A DNA stretch of 64,000 nucleotides from Rhodospirillales bacterium (GCA_026196105.1 JAPHRK010000055.1:1-64000), one strand, 5' to 3'; shown: positions 8,559 through 19,616, counted from the first letter of the stretch. Made by a program: numbers and translations. The notes: a model not told the origin generated them from the sequence alone.

Positions 8559-10322
8559 ATGGCTACAAAAACCCTAAACGGATCCCAGATCGTCCTTCGT
8601 GCTTTGAAGGATCAGGGCGTGGATGTGGCATTTGGCCTTCCTGGTGGTGTGTTGCTGCCCTTTTACGACGAAATTTACCAACAAAACGAACTGAAACATA
8701 TTCTGGTTCGTCACGAACAGGGCGCAATGCACGCCGCTGAAGGTTATGCGCGGGCCAACGATAAGGTTGGTGTTGTTATCGTTACCTCCGGCCCAGGCGC
8801 CACCAACACGATTACTGGCTTAGTTGATGCCATGATGGACAGCATTCCTCTGGTTTGCATTACCGGACAGGTTCCAACCGCTTTGATCGGAAACGACGCC
8901 TTCCAAGAAGCTGACACAACCGGCATCACCCGCCCTTGCACCAAGCATAACTATTTGGTCAAGGACGTGAACGATCTGGCCCGCATAATGCACGAGGCTT
9001 TTCTGGTTGCTCGCTCAGGTCGTCCCGGCCCAGTTCTGGTTGATATTCCTAAGGATATTTTCTTGGCTGAAGGTCCATACGTTGGGCCTTCTAAAGTTGA
9101 ACACAAAACCTATCGCCCAAAAGTTAAAGGCGATTTCACCGATATTAAAGAAGCGGTGAAGATGATGGCAGCTGCCAAAAAGCCAATTTTCTATTGTGGC
9201 GGCGGCGTTATCAACTCTGGCCCGAATGCCTCAAAGCTTTTGACCAAGCTGATCAAGATGACAGGTTATCCTTGTACCTTGACCCTCATGGGCTTGGGCG
9301 CTTTCCCAGCAAGTGAGAAGCAATATCTCGGCATGCTGGGGATGCACGGTACTTATGAAGCCAACCTAGCCATGCATGATTGTGATCTAATCATCAATAT
9401 CGGCGCACGGTTTGATGACCGGGTAACCGGACGTCTTGATGGCTTCTCACCGAACTCAAAACGTATCCATGTTGATATTGATCCTTCATCCATCAATAAA
9501 AACGTTTTGGTTGACCTCGCCATCATTGGCGATGCCGGACATATTCTTGAAGATATGATCAAGGCCTGGAAATCAGAACAAGCCATCCCAAACAAAAAAG
9601 CTCTGGGGCAATGGTGGGAGAAGATTGAAGGTTGGCGCAAAGTTGACAGCTTGAAATATAAATCCACCAAGAAGGTTATTGAACCACAATTCTTCTTGGA
9701 GCGCGTAGCTGCCCTGACCAAAGGTAAAAATGCTTACTTCTCAACAGACGTTGGGCAACACCAAATGTGGGCAGCACAATACCTTCCTTTTGAAGAGCCA
9801 AACCGTTGGCTGACTTCTGGTGGCCTTGGCACCATGGGGTATGGTCTTCCTGCGGCTATGGGCGCTCAGGTCGCTCACAAAGATGCGCTTTGTGTTTGTG
9901 TCACCAGTGAGGGTTCTTTCATGATGAACCTGCAAGAACTGGCAACTTGTGTTGAGTATAAACTGCCAGTTAAGGTCTTCCTGCTTTACAATGCCTATTT
10001 GGGCATGGTGCGCCAATGGCAAGAGATGTTCCACGGTGAGCGTTACTCTGCCAGTGTTCTTGAAAGCCATCCTGATTTTGTCAAACTGGCTGAAGCCTTT
10101 GGCATGACGGGCCTGATGGCAGAAACACCTGATCAAGTGGACGACATTATCCAACAAACTTTGGATATTGACGGCCCTGTGCTGACAGTTGCTAAGATTA
10201 ATAGGACAGCAAAAGTGTTCCCAATGATCCCTGCGGGCGCAGCTCACAATGAGATCATCTTGGGAGAGAAAGACTTACCTGATGATGCCCAAAACAACAC
10301 GGATGCCATGGTCCTGACCTAA
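8559..10322 (+). CDS. ilvI: Acetolactate synthase large subunit
   Basis: 587-residue catalytic subunit of acetohydroxyacid synthase (thiamine diphosphate, FAD and Mg dependent), the first common step of Val, Leu and Ile synthesis. The TPP glutamate is in LVRHEQGAMHAAEGYAR; the TPP-binding half includes GGLGTMGYGLPAAMGA and the metal region GSFMMNLQEL. Length is normal for the family. A good Shine-Dalgarno (GGAG) precedes the ATG. It heads ilvI-ilvH-ilvC, preceded by a leader with possible RNA structure. Confidence 0.97.
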   Translation: MATKTLNGSQIVLRALKDQGVDVAFGLPGGVLLPFYDEIYQQNELKHILVRHEQGAMHAAEGYARANDKVGVVIVTSGPGATNTITGLVDAMMDSIPLVCITGQVPTALIGNDAFQEADTTGITRPCTKHNYLVKDVNDLARIMHEAFLVARSGRPGPVLVDIPKDIFLAEGPYVGPSKVEHKTYRPKVKGDFTDIKEAVKMMAAAKKPIFYCGGGVINSGPNASKLLTKLIKMTGYPCTLTLMGLGAFPASEKQYLGMLGMHGTYEANLAMHDCDLIINIGARFDDRVTGRLDGFSPNSKRIHVDIDPSSINKNVLVDLAIIGDAGHILEDMIKAWKSEQAIPNKKALGQWWEKIEGWRKVDSLKYKSTKKVIEPQFFLERVAALTKGKNAYFSTDVGQHQMWAAQYLPFEEPNRWLTSGGLGTMGYGLPAAMGAQVAHKDALCVCVTSEGSFMMNLQELATCVEYKLPVKVFLLYNAYLGMVRQWQEMFHGERYSASVLESHPDFVKLAEAFGMTGLMAETPDQVDDIIQQTLDIDGPVLTVAKINRTAKVFPMIPAGAAHNEIILGEKDLPDDAQNNTDAMVLT

Positions 10323-10405
10323 GAAATTAGATTAAGTGGCCACGAAACCTTAAAGAACAATCGCCGGGATTAGCTTTTCACCCCCGGCATCACGGAGCGA
10401 ATGCT

Positions 10406-10921
10406 GTGAATATAAGAGATAAAGAATTGAGATTGCACACCATCTCTGTCCTCGTTGATAACGAGTCAGGGGTTCTCGCCCGCGTAATCGGCCTGTTCTC
10501 AGGTCGTGGATATAATATCTCCAGCCTGACAGTGGCCGAGGTGGATGGCGAAATACGCACTTCTAAAATCACTATTGTGACCCGTGGCACCTATCAGGTG
10601 ATTGAGCAAATCAAAGCCCAACTTCAGCGCCTTGTTCCAATCCATAAAGTGGTTGATCTCACCGTAGATGGCCCAAGTGTGGAACGCGAATTAGCTCTGA
10701 TTAAAGTCAAGGGTGTTGGAGAAAAACGGGTTGAAGCCTTGCGCATCGCCGACATTTTCCGTGCCAGCGTTGTTGATAGCAGCAATGAATCATTCGTGTT
10801 CGAGATTATCGGTCGCACCCAAAAGCTCGACGCCTTTATCGAACTCATGCAGCCTCTAGGTCTCGTGGATATTTCACGGACCGGTATTGCCGCAATCTCG
10901 CGCGGCCCAGAGGCAATGTAA
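10406..10921 (+). CDS. ilvH: Acetolactate synthase small (regulatory) subunit
   Basis: 171-residue ACT-domain regulatory partner of IlvI that confers valine feedback control. The N-terminal ACT domain is clear: TISVLVDNESGVLARVIGLFSGRGYNI in context, followed by the usual second half ending in DISRTGIAAISRG. The start is GTG at 10406, preceded by CGGAGCG; the ATG five bases upstream is followed at once by a stop in its own frame. It lies 83 bp after ilvI and 59 bp before ilvC. Confidence 0.95.
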   Translation: MNIRDKELRLHTISVLVDNESGVLARVIGLFSGRGYNISSLTVAEVDGEIRTSKITIVTRGTYQVIEQIKAQLQRLVPIHKVVDLTVDGPSVERELALIKVKGVGEKRVEALRIADIFRASVVDSSNESFVFEIIGRTQKLDAFIELMQPLGLVDISRTGIAAISRGPEAM

Positions 10922-10956
10922 CTTATTCTTTTTAACCAGTTTCAAATAGATATTAG

Positions 10957-12000
<1,044 letters not shown>

Positions 12001-12040
12001 CTTCGCTAGAACCTAACCTAGTTAGTTTTGAATTCAGAGA

Positions 12041-12068
12041 GGCCGTCTTGATTGAGACGGCCTTTTTT
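12041..12068 (+). terminator. Rho-independent terminator of ilvIHC
   Basis: Perfect 8-bp stem GGCCGTCT / AGACGGCC with a 6-nt loop (TGATTG), followed by six T residues. It sits 40 bp after the ilvC stop. Confidence 0.92.
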
Positions 12069-12126
12069 GTCCCTAACACTCATCACCAGACTTGACCCGG
12101 TGGCCCACGTCTACCAATCTGATTTC

Positions 12127-12774
12127 ATGTCTAATAATACTGTACCAGAGATCCTCTTTAGCAGTGACCTTCAACAACAAGTGACAACACGCGTATCCGG
12201 TTTCTCACCCATAGCTGTTGATGATGACGGACTCCGAAGAGCTGCAGTTGCGATTGTTGTGGCAAAAAGCCTCCGCAATGAGGAAGCAGCCGTATTGCTT
12301 ACCCTTCGCCCCACCACCATAAATCGTCATAGTGGTCAATTCGCCCTGCCCGGTGGACGCTTGGATGAAGGAGAAACCTTTGAAGAGGCTGCTCTCAGAG
12401 AGCTTAGGGAAGAAATTGGCCTGGACCTACCAGAAACAGCTATTCTAGGGCGTTTAGATGATTATCCTACCCGATCAGGGTTTTGTATTACCCCCGTGGT
12501 CATGTGGGGAGGAGAGGCGGCAGACTTACAGCTTGCTGAAAATGAAGTAGAGGAAGTTTTCCGTATTCCTTTCAGAGAGCTCAACAGCCCCCATATTCCC
12601 ATTCTCACGCCTTCTGGCCACGAGCACCCGGTTCTATCAGCTCATATCCCCACAGTTGGGGGGAGTGTCTACGCGCCAACGGCTGCCCTGCTCTATCAGT
12701 TCCGAGAAGTGGCGATTCGAGGACTGGAAACAAGGGTTTCTCACTTCGACCAACCAACATTTGCCTGGAAATAA
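12127..12774 (+). CDS. Nudix hydrolase, NudL/CoA pyrophosphatase-like
   Basis: About 215 residues. The Nudix box GGRLDEGETFEEAALRELREE-IGL fits GX5EX7REUXEEXGU completely. The stretch just before it, LRPTTINRHSGQFALPGG, resembles the extra motif of the CoA-diphosphatase (NudL/UPF0035) subgroup, so coenzyme A or a related nucleotide diphosphate is the likely substrate. The open frame reaches back to 12052, inside the ilvC terminator, so the ATG at 12127 is preferred. Substrate is inferred from subgroup resemblance. Confidence 0.85.
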   Translation: MSNNTVPEILFSSDLQQQVTTRVSGFSPIAVDDDGLRRAAVAIVVAKSLRNEEAAVLLTLRPTTINRHSGQFALPGGRLDEGETFEEAALRELREEIGLDLPETAILGRLDDYPTRSGFCITPVVMWGGEAADLQLAENEVEEVFRIPFRELNSPHIPILTPSGHEHPVLSAHIPTVGGSVYAPTAALLYQFREVAIRGLETRVSHFDQPTFAWK

Positions 12775-12899
12775 AGGCTCTACCTTCTTAACAACTATCT
12801 GTTTTTATTATAGAAAAATACAAGTGTAGTTAACAACAACGTTTTCGCCTACTCTTGAAGTTAAGCAAACTTCATACGCAGACAGACAAGGCAGATTCA

Positions 12900-15755
12900 G
12901 TGGTAAAAACCATAATAAAGTGGGTCATTCTAGCCTTTGCAACTACAATGGTTGTCATTGCGTTTACCCTCGGCGGGGTCATCTTGTCGGGCAAACACCT
13001 TGAGGTCGCTAAATGGGGATTAAAAGAGGTTTTGGCCTCACAAGGGCTCCCTGTTCGTTCTATAGCCGTAACCAAACTGAATACAAAAAATTTAGAGATT
13101 TCTCCCCTCTATTTTAAAGGAGATTCTCTCAAAATAGAGCAGATAACAGCCCATTATTCTCTTAGTTCTTTAATGGAGGGAAGATTATTTAACCTTAATA
13201 TTCAAGGTATTAACTTATTATCAAATATCAAAGAGGGTATAGTCTCTTTCCCGATTCAAAAAACCATCCCAACCTCAACATCCTCAGAATCCTCTAGTCT
13301 TAATAGCCTTCCTTCTTCGATTCCTATCGATGAAATAGAAGTAAATGGAAAAGTTGTTTTTCAATATTCCACAGGATCAATGGACCTTCCCTTTTCAATA
13401 AGCGCATTAGCCAAAAAGGAGGGAGTATTTACTAAATTCGAAGCAAAAACAACAAAAGTAGGCATTGAAGTTGCAGGAAATGCCCTTCTAAATATGCACT
13501 CCCCTTCTCTCCTTTCCATAGCTCTGGATAGCCAGTTAAAAGTGGCTAAGTTCGTTGGTATACCTGGGTTTTCACCCCTTCCTATCGAGGGCAATATAAC
13601 GGGGGAGATTGGCCTTCAGAGTCGGGCGCGACTCGACCTAAAGGACCTTAAAGCCTTTGTAACTACAGGAGAAGTTGATTCTACTCTCTCCCTCTCGGGT
13701 CCGACCTCCGGAAAGGTACTCGGAAGCCTCTCATTCAAATCGGATGAGCAACAAATAACCATAGCCACTTTACCAAGCTTCACCTTTTTTGGGGAAATGG
13801 AAATTCCAACAGAATTATCTCAAAAAACCCCTCCCGAGTTACGGGAAAATATCAGTGAGGGAATTTTACAATTCTACGTTCCTGAACCGGGTAAACAGAA
13901 TCATCTGGAGATTACCCTCCCCAAGAGCTTTGCGAGGGCAAAACTTAGTTTCAACCAATCCCTAACTCTGATCTCACCACAAGGCCTAACAGTCAAAGGG
14001 CAAGCAAGGGGTACAGCTAAGCTCGTAGCTTCCCCTCCATATCTAAAAGCCATCAACACTGATCTGGTCGAAATATCACTTAACCAATTGAAGTATAATG
14101 ATTTAAAATTATCTCTCCCTAAATTTCAGGGAAGCTTATCGGGTGATTTAAACGGGTTTTCAGGGCAATTATCAGGACAGTTACTTGCTTCAGGTGCCTT
14201 ATCAGCAAGTAAAAAAATTGATCAAGGGACGCTCAATTTTTCAGGAAATTATAAACTAACCGAAACGAGTTTTGATTTCCTTTCCCAAGATTGCCAAACT
14301 CTCTCAATCGCCAAAGGGCAATTCGACTCGGTTATCTTCCCTAAGGGTATATCCCTTTGTTTCAAAAGGAATGAAGGGAAAGCATTAATTTCAAAGTTTG
14401 ATAATACCATACTTATCAATGCACTAGAGAGCGGGACAGATATCAATGTACTCATTAAAAAAGATAGGGAAAAACTTAAAATCAAAGGAAAAAGCCCCCT
14501 TATTCAAGTTTCAGGAAAACTGAATTTAATCTCCCATAACCTTGAGGGGAAGCTGGGTACCCAAGGAGGACAACTTACTCTTCCTCAGCATAAACTCAGG
14601 CTCAATGGAGGAAACCTTAGCTCTAGCTTTACAAGCCAAGAAGGACAATTGAGAGCAGAAGCAAAAGGCCGAGGGTTTATGGCTCAATCCCTTGAGAAAC
14701 TCCCTCTGTTCACCCCTCTCACCTTAGGTGGAAGCCTTTCCCTCTTAGAGGACAAGATACGTTTTACTAGTGGGGTAAAGGACCCTTCCGAAGCTTTGAA
14801 CTTCCAAGCCCAAGGCACTCATTCCCTTGCCTCTGGAAAAGGCAAGCTCGACTTCACCCTTAAACCGCTCATATTTTCCCCTGATGGATTACAGCCTAAA
14901 TCCCTCTATCCTCCAATTGGTGGTGTCCTCTCTTCGGTCGCAGGACAAATAACGGCTCAAGGCAAAGTTGCCTGGCCTAACCGCCCTTTAAAATCCTCAA
15001 TGTCTCTCAACATTGAGGACATGGCACTAAGCACTGAGATGGCCCGTCTTGAAGGGTTGGACCTTTCCATCGATTTCGATAGTCTGTGGCCTCCTTCTGC
15101 TCCTCCTGGACAAACCTTAACCCTAGCGTTAGCCGATGTTGGCATTCCTGTAACCCAGCTCAATGCTGTTTTTAGCATCACCCCTAAAGGGACCATTGAA
15201 GCTGAGGTCATTGAGTGGCCTTGGGCAGGTGGTAGCATCCGCACTCACAACGCCAAGCTCGGCCTAACATCCGAAGAAACACGATTAACGATGGATGTAG
15301 AAGATATAGATTTAGAAGAGGTACTTCCTTTATTAAACCTAGAGGGACTACAGGGAACAGGCATTCTCAGAGGGAAAATCCCAATTATCTTAAAGCCCAA
15401 AGGCGCCTCAATTATATCGGGGGCGAAACTATATGCTGCAAACAAAGGAGTGATTCAGTATAAAGGCCAAACGGGTGCTCAGGCTTTAGGAGCTGGTGGA
15501 GGGTCAGCGGGCCTTCTTTCAACGGCCTTAGAGGATTTCCATTACAAATCTTTAGAAGCGACAATTAATGGTGACCTTACCGGGGAGATGGAAATTGGAG
15601 TTCACCTTGCAGGACACAATCCGTCCCTCTACGATGGTTATCCATTGGAGCTAAATTTAAAGCTCCAAGGCGGAGTTAATCAGCTTTTGAAAAGTAGCTC
15701 GACCATAACCGACGTGCCGACTAATCTCCGCAAGCAATTAAAAGGTTCACAATAA
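12900..15755 (+). CDS. ydbH: YdbH family protein (AsmA-like, phospholipid transport)
   Basis: About 951 residues. An N-terminal TM helix (about 7-30) is followed by a long beta-rich region with the repetitive hydrophobic/polar pattern typical of AsmA-like bridges (TamB, YhdP, YdbH) that carry phospholipids between inner and outer membranes. The C-terminal part (SLEATINGDLTGEMEIGVHLAGHNP) resembles the YdbH C-terminal domain. The next two genes are YnbE-like and YdbL-like, reproducing the ydbH-ynbE-ydbL operon of E. coli and greatly strengthening the call. The frame opens at a TTG at 12855; GTG at 12900 has AAGGCA at good spacing and puts the TM helix at the N-terminus, so it is preferred, but the TTG start is possible. 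Confidence 0.85.
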   Translation: MVKTIIKWVILAFATTMVVIAFTLGGVILSGKHLEVAKWGLKEVLASQGLPVRSIAVTKLNTKNLEISPLYFKGDSLKIEQITAHYSLSSLMEGRLFNLNIQGINLLSNIKEGIVSFPIQKTIPTSTSSESSSLNSLPSSIPIDEIEVNGKVVFQYSTGSMDLPFSISALAKKEGVFTKFEAKTTKVGIEVAGNALLNMHSPSLLSIALDSQLKVAKFVGIPGFSPLPIEGNITGEIGLQSRARLDLKDLKAFVTTGEVDSTLSLSGPTSGKVLGSLSFKSDEQQITIATLPSFTFFGEMEIPTELSQKTPPELRENISEGILQFYVPEPGKQNHLEITLPKSFARAKLSFNQSLTLISPQGLTVKGQARGTAKLVASPPYLKAINTDLVEISLNQLKYNDLKLSLPKFQGSLSGDLNGFSGQLSGQLLASGALSASKKIDQGTLNFSGNYKLTETSFDFLSQDCQTLSIAKGQFDSVIFPKGISLCFKRNEGKALISKFDNTILINALESGTDINVLIKKDREKLKIKGKSPLIQVSGKLNLISHNLEGKLGTQGGQLTLPQHKLRLNGGNLSSSFTSQEGQLRAEAKGRGFMAQSLEKLPLFTPLTLGGSLSLLEDKIRFTSGVKDPSEALNFQAQGTHSLASGKGKLDFTLKPLIFSPDGLQPKSLYPPIGGVLSSVAGQITAQGKVAWPNRPLKSSMSLNIEDMALSTEMARLEGLDLSIDFDSLWPPSAPPGQTLTLALADVGIPVTQLNAVFSITPKGTIEAEVIEWPWAGGSIRTHNAKLGLTSEETRLTMDVEDIDLEEVLPLLNLEGLQGTGILRGKIPIILKPKGASIISGAKLYAANKGVIQYKGQTGAQALGAGGGSAGLLSTALEDFHYKSLEATINGDLTGEMEIGVHLAGHNPSLYDGYPLELNLKLQGGVNQLLKSSSTITDVPTNLRKQLKGSQ

Positions 15756-15782
15756 TCTTTGAGCGAGGATGGGAATGAAAGA

Positions 15783-15971
15783 ATGAAAATATTTGTTCCG
15801 CTATTGATATTAATATCTATATCGGCGTCTGCCTGCTCTCCCACAGTTAAAGTGGAAGCCCCAGACAAACCAATTACAATTAATCTCAATGTTAAAATTG
15901 AGCACGAAGTCCGTATCAAAATAGAAAAAGATGTCGATGAACTTCTGAGTAAAGACTCAGACCTGTTCTAA
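15783..15971 (+). CDS. ynbE: YnbE family small lipoprotein
   Basis: 62 residues with a signal peptide ending SASAC (lipid Cys18), then PTVKVEAPDKPITINLNVKIEHEVRI in pieces, typical of YnbE. In E. coli YnbE is the outer-membrane partner that joins YdbH by beta-strand stacking to complete the lipid bridge. It begins 27 bp after ydbH. The ATG at 15783 is chosen over an upstream TTG because it starts the signal peptide directly and has GAGGATGGGA upstream. Confidence 0.88.
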   Translation: MKIFVPLLILISISASACSPTVKVEAPDKPITINLNVKIEHEVRIKIEKDVDELLSKDSDLF

Positions 15972-15989
15972 CGAAGGAGACCGACCAAG

Positions 15990-16337
15990 ATGAAAAAATT
16001 TTATACCCTTCTATCCGTCCTTCTCCTCGCCTTTGTATTTTCTGGCAACTTAACGACAGCAAATGCACAGAGCCCTTTAGCTGAGGCAAAAGCGGCTGGT
16101 TACTTAGGGGAACAGCCCAATGGTTACTTGGGTGTTGTTAACTCAAGTGCGCCAGAGACAGCCCTAGTACTTGCCCAAGAGATTAACATAAAGCGGCGCG
16201 AGAAGTATATTTCCATCGCCCGAAGTAATGGCTCAACCTTAAACGCTGTTGAGGTCGTTGTTGGGGCAAAATTAATTTCTAGGACCCCACCAGGGCAGTT
16301 CTATAAAGATGCCAATGGAGCTTGGATAAGACGATAA
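15990..16337 (+). CDS. ydbL: YdbL family protein (DUF1318)
   Basis: 115 residues with a cleavable signal peptide (about 1-26, ANAQ site), so periplasmic. The mature part contains the family's LAEAKAAGYLGEQPNGYLG, the INIKRREKY segment and a terminal YKDANGAWIRR. In E. coli YdbL acts as a periplasmic factor that limits YnbE multimerisation. It lies 18 bp after ynbE with AAGGAG upstream, so it is clearly in the same operon. Confidence 0.9.
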   Translation: MKKFYTLLSVLLLAFVFSGNLTTANAQSPLAEAKAAGYLGEQPNGYLGVVNSSAPETALVLAQEINIKRREKYISIARSNGSTLNAVEVVVGAKLISRTPPGQFYKDANGAWIRR

Positions 16338-16357
16338 GTTTGTCCTAAGGTCTCATT

Positions 16358-18508
16358 CTAGTTCTTAAGAGCAACCCGTTCGGCAACATCAATAAGCTCT
16401 GAAGGGCGAACAGGTTTATGGAGAACAGGGATTCCAGTTTGGGTTAGTTCACTGAGCTTTTGAGGTGATGTGTCACCCGTAAGAATAATTGCTGGAATTT
16501 CATTTCCATAATGATGCCGAAGCTGTCCAACAGCATCTAAGCCTGAAGCCCCATTGGTTAAACTGTGATCGGCGATAATCAGGTCAGGGGTATCCCCCCC
16601 AGCAGGTAGGCCAGTCCCTTCAGAGCTAACCCCATCAAATGCAATTACATCATGTCCACGATCTAACAGAAGTTTGCTCATGCTTTCTAAGATGTCGATA
16701 TCATCATCAACAACAGCAATGATTAATCTAGAGTTTGGGCGGTCCGGCTTAGATATTTCAGGGTTTTCTTCAATAACGGGTTCATCGGTCAGATCAAGCC
16801 AAACAGAGAAAACCGATCCTTGCCCGAGGGTGGAGTCAACGTTGATTTCTGCTCCAATTAAACCGGACAGCCGCTGAACAATTGAAAGGCCTAATCCTAA
16901 ACCACGATTTTGCTTCCTGTTTTCTACAGATATCTGATGAAAATCTTTAAAGACCATATCCAGTTGGTCCTCTGGGATACCCTGCCCTGTATCCCAAACC
17001 TCAACCCGAACTCTATTCCCTTGCCGCCGACACCCCAAAAGCACCTTGCCTGCATCTGTGTATTTTAAGGAGTTACTAATCAGGTTGCGAAGAATATCCT
17101 CCAACAAAATTTGGTCACTCATGACATTCAAACTTGAAGGTACATAGCGGAAAGTGAGATCCTGAACACTCGCTTGGCCGCTAAACTCTCCTTCTAAACG
17201 AGAAAAGAGCTTTGCTAAGCTCAATGGAGATTTCTTTGGCTTCACCAAACCTGCTTCCAACCTTGAGATATCAAGCAAGGTATCCAGCAAGCTCCTTAAG
17301 GCATCTAGGGAAATAAATATTCTGTTCACAATTGTATTGGTTTCTGCCGTGTGATCCAGAGCATTAAGGGTATCAGAAAATAGCATCAAAGCCTGAACAG
17401 GTTGGCGCAGATCGTGGCTTGCAGCAGCAAGGAATTTAGTTTTTGCTTCACTGGCGTTTTCAGCTTCTTCCTTTGCTAGAGCTAGAGCCTGTTCACTATT
17501 TTTGCGCTCCGTGATATCCACTAACGTTATTTGTACACCAACCCGGCCTTCCCAAAGAATTTTCCTGACCGAACATTCAAACCAGAGAGGTTGTCCGTCC
17601 CAAGACAAACTTGAAAATTCAATAGCTCTTGCGTCGTCTCCTTGAGCTAGGCTTGGTTTGATCATTTGTTGCCACGATCTATGGCCTTGCGGTTTTAGAT
17701 AACTTGATAAAAGGATACTTCCTTTTATGGACCAATCTACAATAGTTTCTTCTCGCCTTGCCATTGACTGAAAAGCAGAGTTAGCAAAAAGAATTTCTTC
17801 AGAACTTGGCTCAACAACAGCAATCCCAACGGGGCTTGTTTCAAGCACACGTAAAAACTGCTTATGATTCGAAACAGCCTCCATTCGCAGTCGCTCCAAA
17901 ACGGCCACAATTAGCCCAATCCCCATACAAATCGCAGCGGATTGCGAAATCATATATCCCCAAGGGCCATATGCAGGAAAAACTAAAAGGAATGAGAAGG
18001 TCAGCCTGTTTAACGCCCATACAGCAAAGGCCCAACCCGCAAATCTATAACCCGCTTTTGAGGCTTCAAAGGCTTCGGGTCGAAAAGTAATAAGCTTTTG
18101 GGCAGCATAAAAGATTAGCCCCGACGAAAGAACTGTCGCCGGAAAAGTTTGGATGAAAAATTCTGGCTTGGTAATGGTACTATAAACACCCCAACCAATA
18201 ATAATAACGGCACACAACCCTATGAGCTTGTAGTTTATTTTAGCTCCTAGGAAAAAAAGAACCCCTACTAAGGTCATACAGACGAAAGTAGCGTGGACAG
18301 CTTCCCAAAAGGGAATCAATATCCCAAAACTATCAATTGGATGAAAGTAGACGAGAAAATTATCAACGGACAATGCCAAGAAAGCGATGGCCCACCATCC
18401 CAAAGATTTCTTAACCGGGACGATCGTCTTGAGATACAAAAATGAAAAAGCTAGTAGGGACAGCGCTATAGAAGACGATAGTGCTGCTGTTTCCAGAGAA
18501 AAATTCAT
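16358..18508 (-). CDS. Hybrid sensor histidine kinase (7TM-PAS-HisKA-HATPase-REC)
   Basis: 716 residues. About seven N-terminal TM helices (8-220) are followed by a PAS domain (about 222-340), a HisKA domain with the phospho-acceptor in ASHDLRQPVQAL (His near 368), an HATPase domain with DTGQGIPEDQ and GLGLGLSIVQRL, and a C-terminal receiver (about 595-716; acidic DDD near its start, phospho-Asp in IIADHSL, Lys in LHKPV). The HDLRQP H-box is typical of a large proteobacterial hybrid-kinase group. It converges with ydbL; no partner regulator is adjacent. Signal unknown. Confidence 0.9.
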   Translation of the reverse strand: MNFSLETAALSSSIALSLLAFSFLYLKTIVPVKKSLGWWAIAFLALSVDNFLVYFHPIDSFGILIPFWEAVHATFVCMTLVGVLFFLGAKINYKLIGLCAVIIIGWGVYSTITKPEFFIQTFPATVLSSGLIFYAAQKLITFRPEAFEASKAGYRFAGWAFAVWALNRLTFSFLLVFPAYGPWGYMISQSAAICMGIGLIVAVLERLRMEAVSNHKQFLRVLETSPVGIAVVEPSSEEILFANSAFQSMARREETIVDWSIKGSILLSSYLKPQGHRSWQQMIKPSLAQGDDARAIEFSSLSWDGQPLWFECSVRKILWEGRVGVQITLVDITERKNSEQALALAKEEAENASEAKTKFLAAASHDLRQPVQALMLFSDTLNALDHTAETNTIVNRIFISLDALRSLLDTLLDISRLEAGLVKPKKSPLSLAKLFSRLEGEFSGQASVQDLTFRYVPSSLNVMSDQILLEDILRNLISNSLKYTDAGKVLLGCRRQGNRVRVEVWDTGQGIPEDQLDMVFKDFHQISVENRKQNRGLGLGLSIVQRLSGLIGAEINVDSTLGQGSVFSVWLDLTDEPVIEENPEISKPDRPNSRLIIAVVDDDIDILESMSKLLLDRGHDVIAFDGVSSEGTGLPAGGDTPDLIIADHSLTNGASGLDAVGQLRHHYGNEIPAIILTGDTSPQKLSELTQTGIPVLHKPVRPSELIDVAERVALKN

Positions 18509-18692
18509 AACTGCCCAAGCCCATTACGCATTATCAGGTTGTACACTACCCGATTTAACAACTAAGTACGATAAATTACTTTCTTTTACTGGCATTTTTT
18601 CCTTCTCTTTAAAGTTCTTACATTATTTACGGCTTTCTTTTTCCGTGGCATGATAAAAACATATTAATCTTCTCGCCTCAGGAGACTCGTCT

Positions 18693-19595
18693 ATGCGCAA
18701 AATTACTCTCGTTTTTTTCGCCATCACTTTGATGCCCTATTTGGCATTTGCTGAGTCCAATAGGTATGGTTCATGGAAAGATGGGAAAGACCCTGCAACA
18801 AGTCTAACAACCGAGCTTCGAGCTCTTATTTCTGAAGCTGAAAAGGCCCGGGCAGCAAACCCTATATTTTTACAAGACCTTAAAGATTTGGTTAGCCGTT
18901 ATGATAACCCTTGGCGCACTCGAATCATTGACGAAGACTTCAGAGATGGTGATTTTACAGCGAACCCAACTTGGACAGTCGCTAGCGGAAAATTTGGTAT
19001 GGGCTGGGAGGGGTTGATCTCATCAGTTCAACCCAAACAGGCAGCGGCTCAGCAACAGCAGCAATCCCAAAAAGTTAGCAAACGAGATTTAGCCTTTGCT
19101 CTATTAGGACAAGTTTTAAATCAAGGGTCAGGGGGAAGCAGTTCCAATCAACAGGCACAACCTACTGCACCGAGCTATGAACCCGGAGAAATATACCTCA
19201 AGCAGTCCATTTCAAATAGCTTTGCGATGACGATTGACCTCACCAGCAAAGCTACTGCAGGCGGGGTCGACTTTGTTCTTTTCCAAGGCAGCCAGCGAAG
19301 CGCAGGTTATCGGATCACCTCAGTTCCAGGTCGCGGCATTCAAATACTTAAAGTCTCAAGTCGAGGAACGGTTACTTTAGCTGATAGTGGCCCTAGCGTT
19401 GTCCTTGAAGATGGTAAAAAGCACCAACTAATCTGGAAACGGAGCTCTGATGGGGCGATGTCTTTATCACTCGATGGTAAAACCCTCTTTGAAAATGACG
19501 ACTTAAGCTTTAGACAGGCCTTTGATGGATTTTCTATCATTAATAAAGGTGGAGAATTCAATTTACATCGTTTAACCATTGATGGAACTTCTTAA
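18693..19595 (+). CDS. Secreted protein with possible concanavalin-like domain
   Basis: 300 residues with a signal peptide (about 1-20, cleavage after AFA). The N-terminal region is alpha-helical and the middle has a low-complexity Gln/Ser-rich linker (QQQQQS, GSGGSSSNQQ). The flanking parts (RIIDEDFRDGDFTANPTW... and ...HQLIWKRSSDGAMSLSLDGKTLF) look like a LamG/DUF1080-type beta-sandwich interrupted by the linker. No catalytic motif is evident. AGGAGA sits at good spacing before the ATG. It precedes nadK by 21 bp and may be cotranscribed with it. Confidence 0.75.
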   Translation: MRKITLVFFAITLMPYLAFAESNRYGSWKDGKDPATSLTTELRALISEAEKARAANPIFLQDLKDLVSRYDNPWRTRIIDEDFRDGDFTANPTWTVASGKFGMGWEGLISSVQPKQAAAQQQQQSQKVSKRDLAFALLGQVLNQGSGGSSSNQQAQPTAPSYEPGEIYLKQSISNSFAMTIDLTSKATAGGVDFVLFQGSQRSAGYRITSVPGRGIQILKVSSRGTVTLADSGPSVVLEDGKKHQLIWKRSSDGAMSLSLDGKTLFENDDLSFRQAFDGFSIINKGGEFNLHRLTIDGTS

Positions 19596-19616
19596 AAAAC
19601 AGGTCACATCTGAATT

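Noticed and set aside
9741-10247. 168-codon open frame on the minus strand
   Set aside because: Fully inside ilvI on the opposite strand, with no family similarity.
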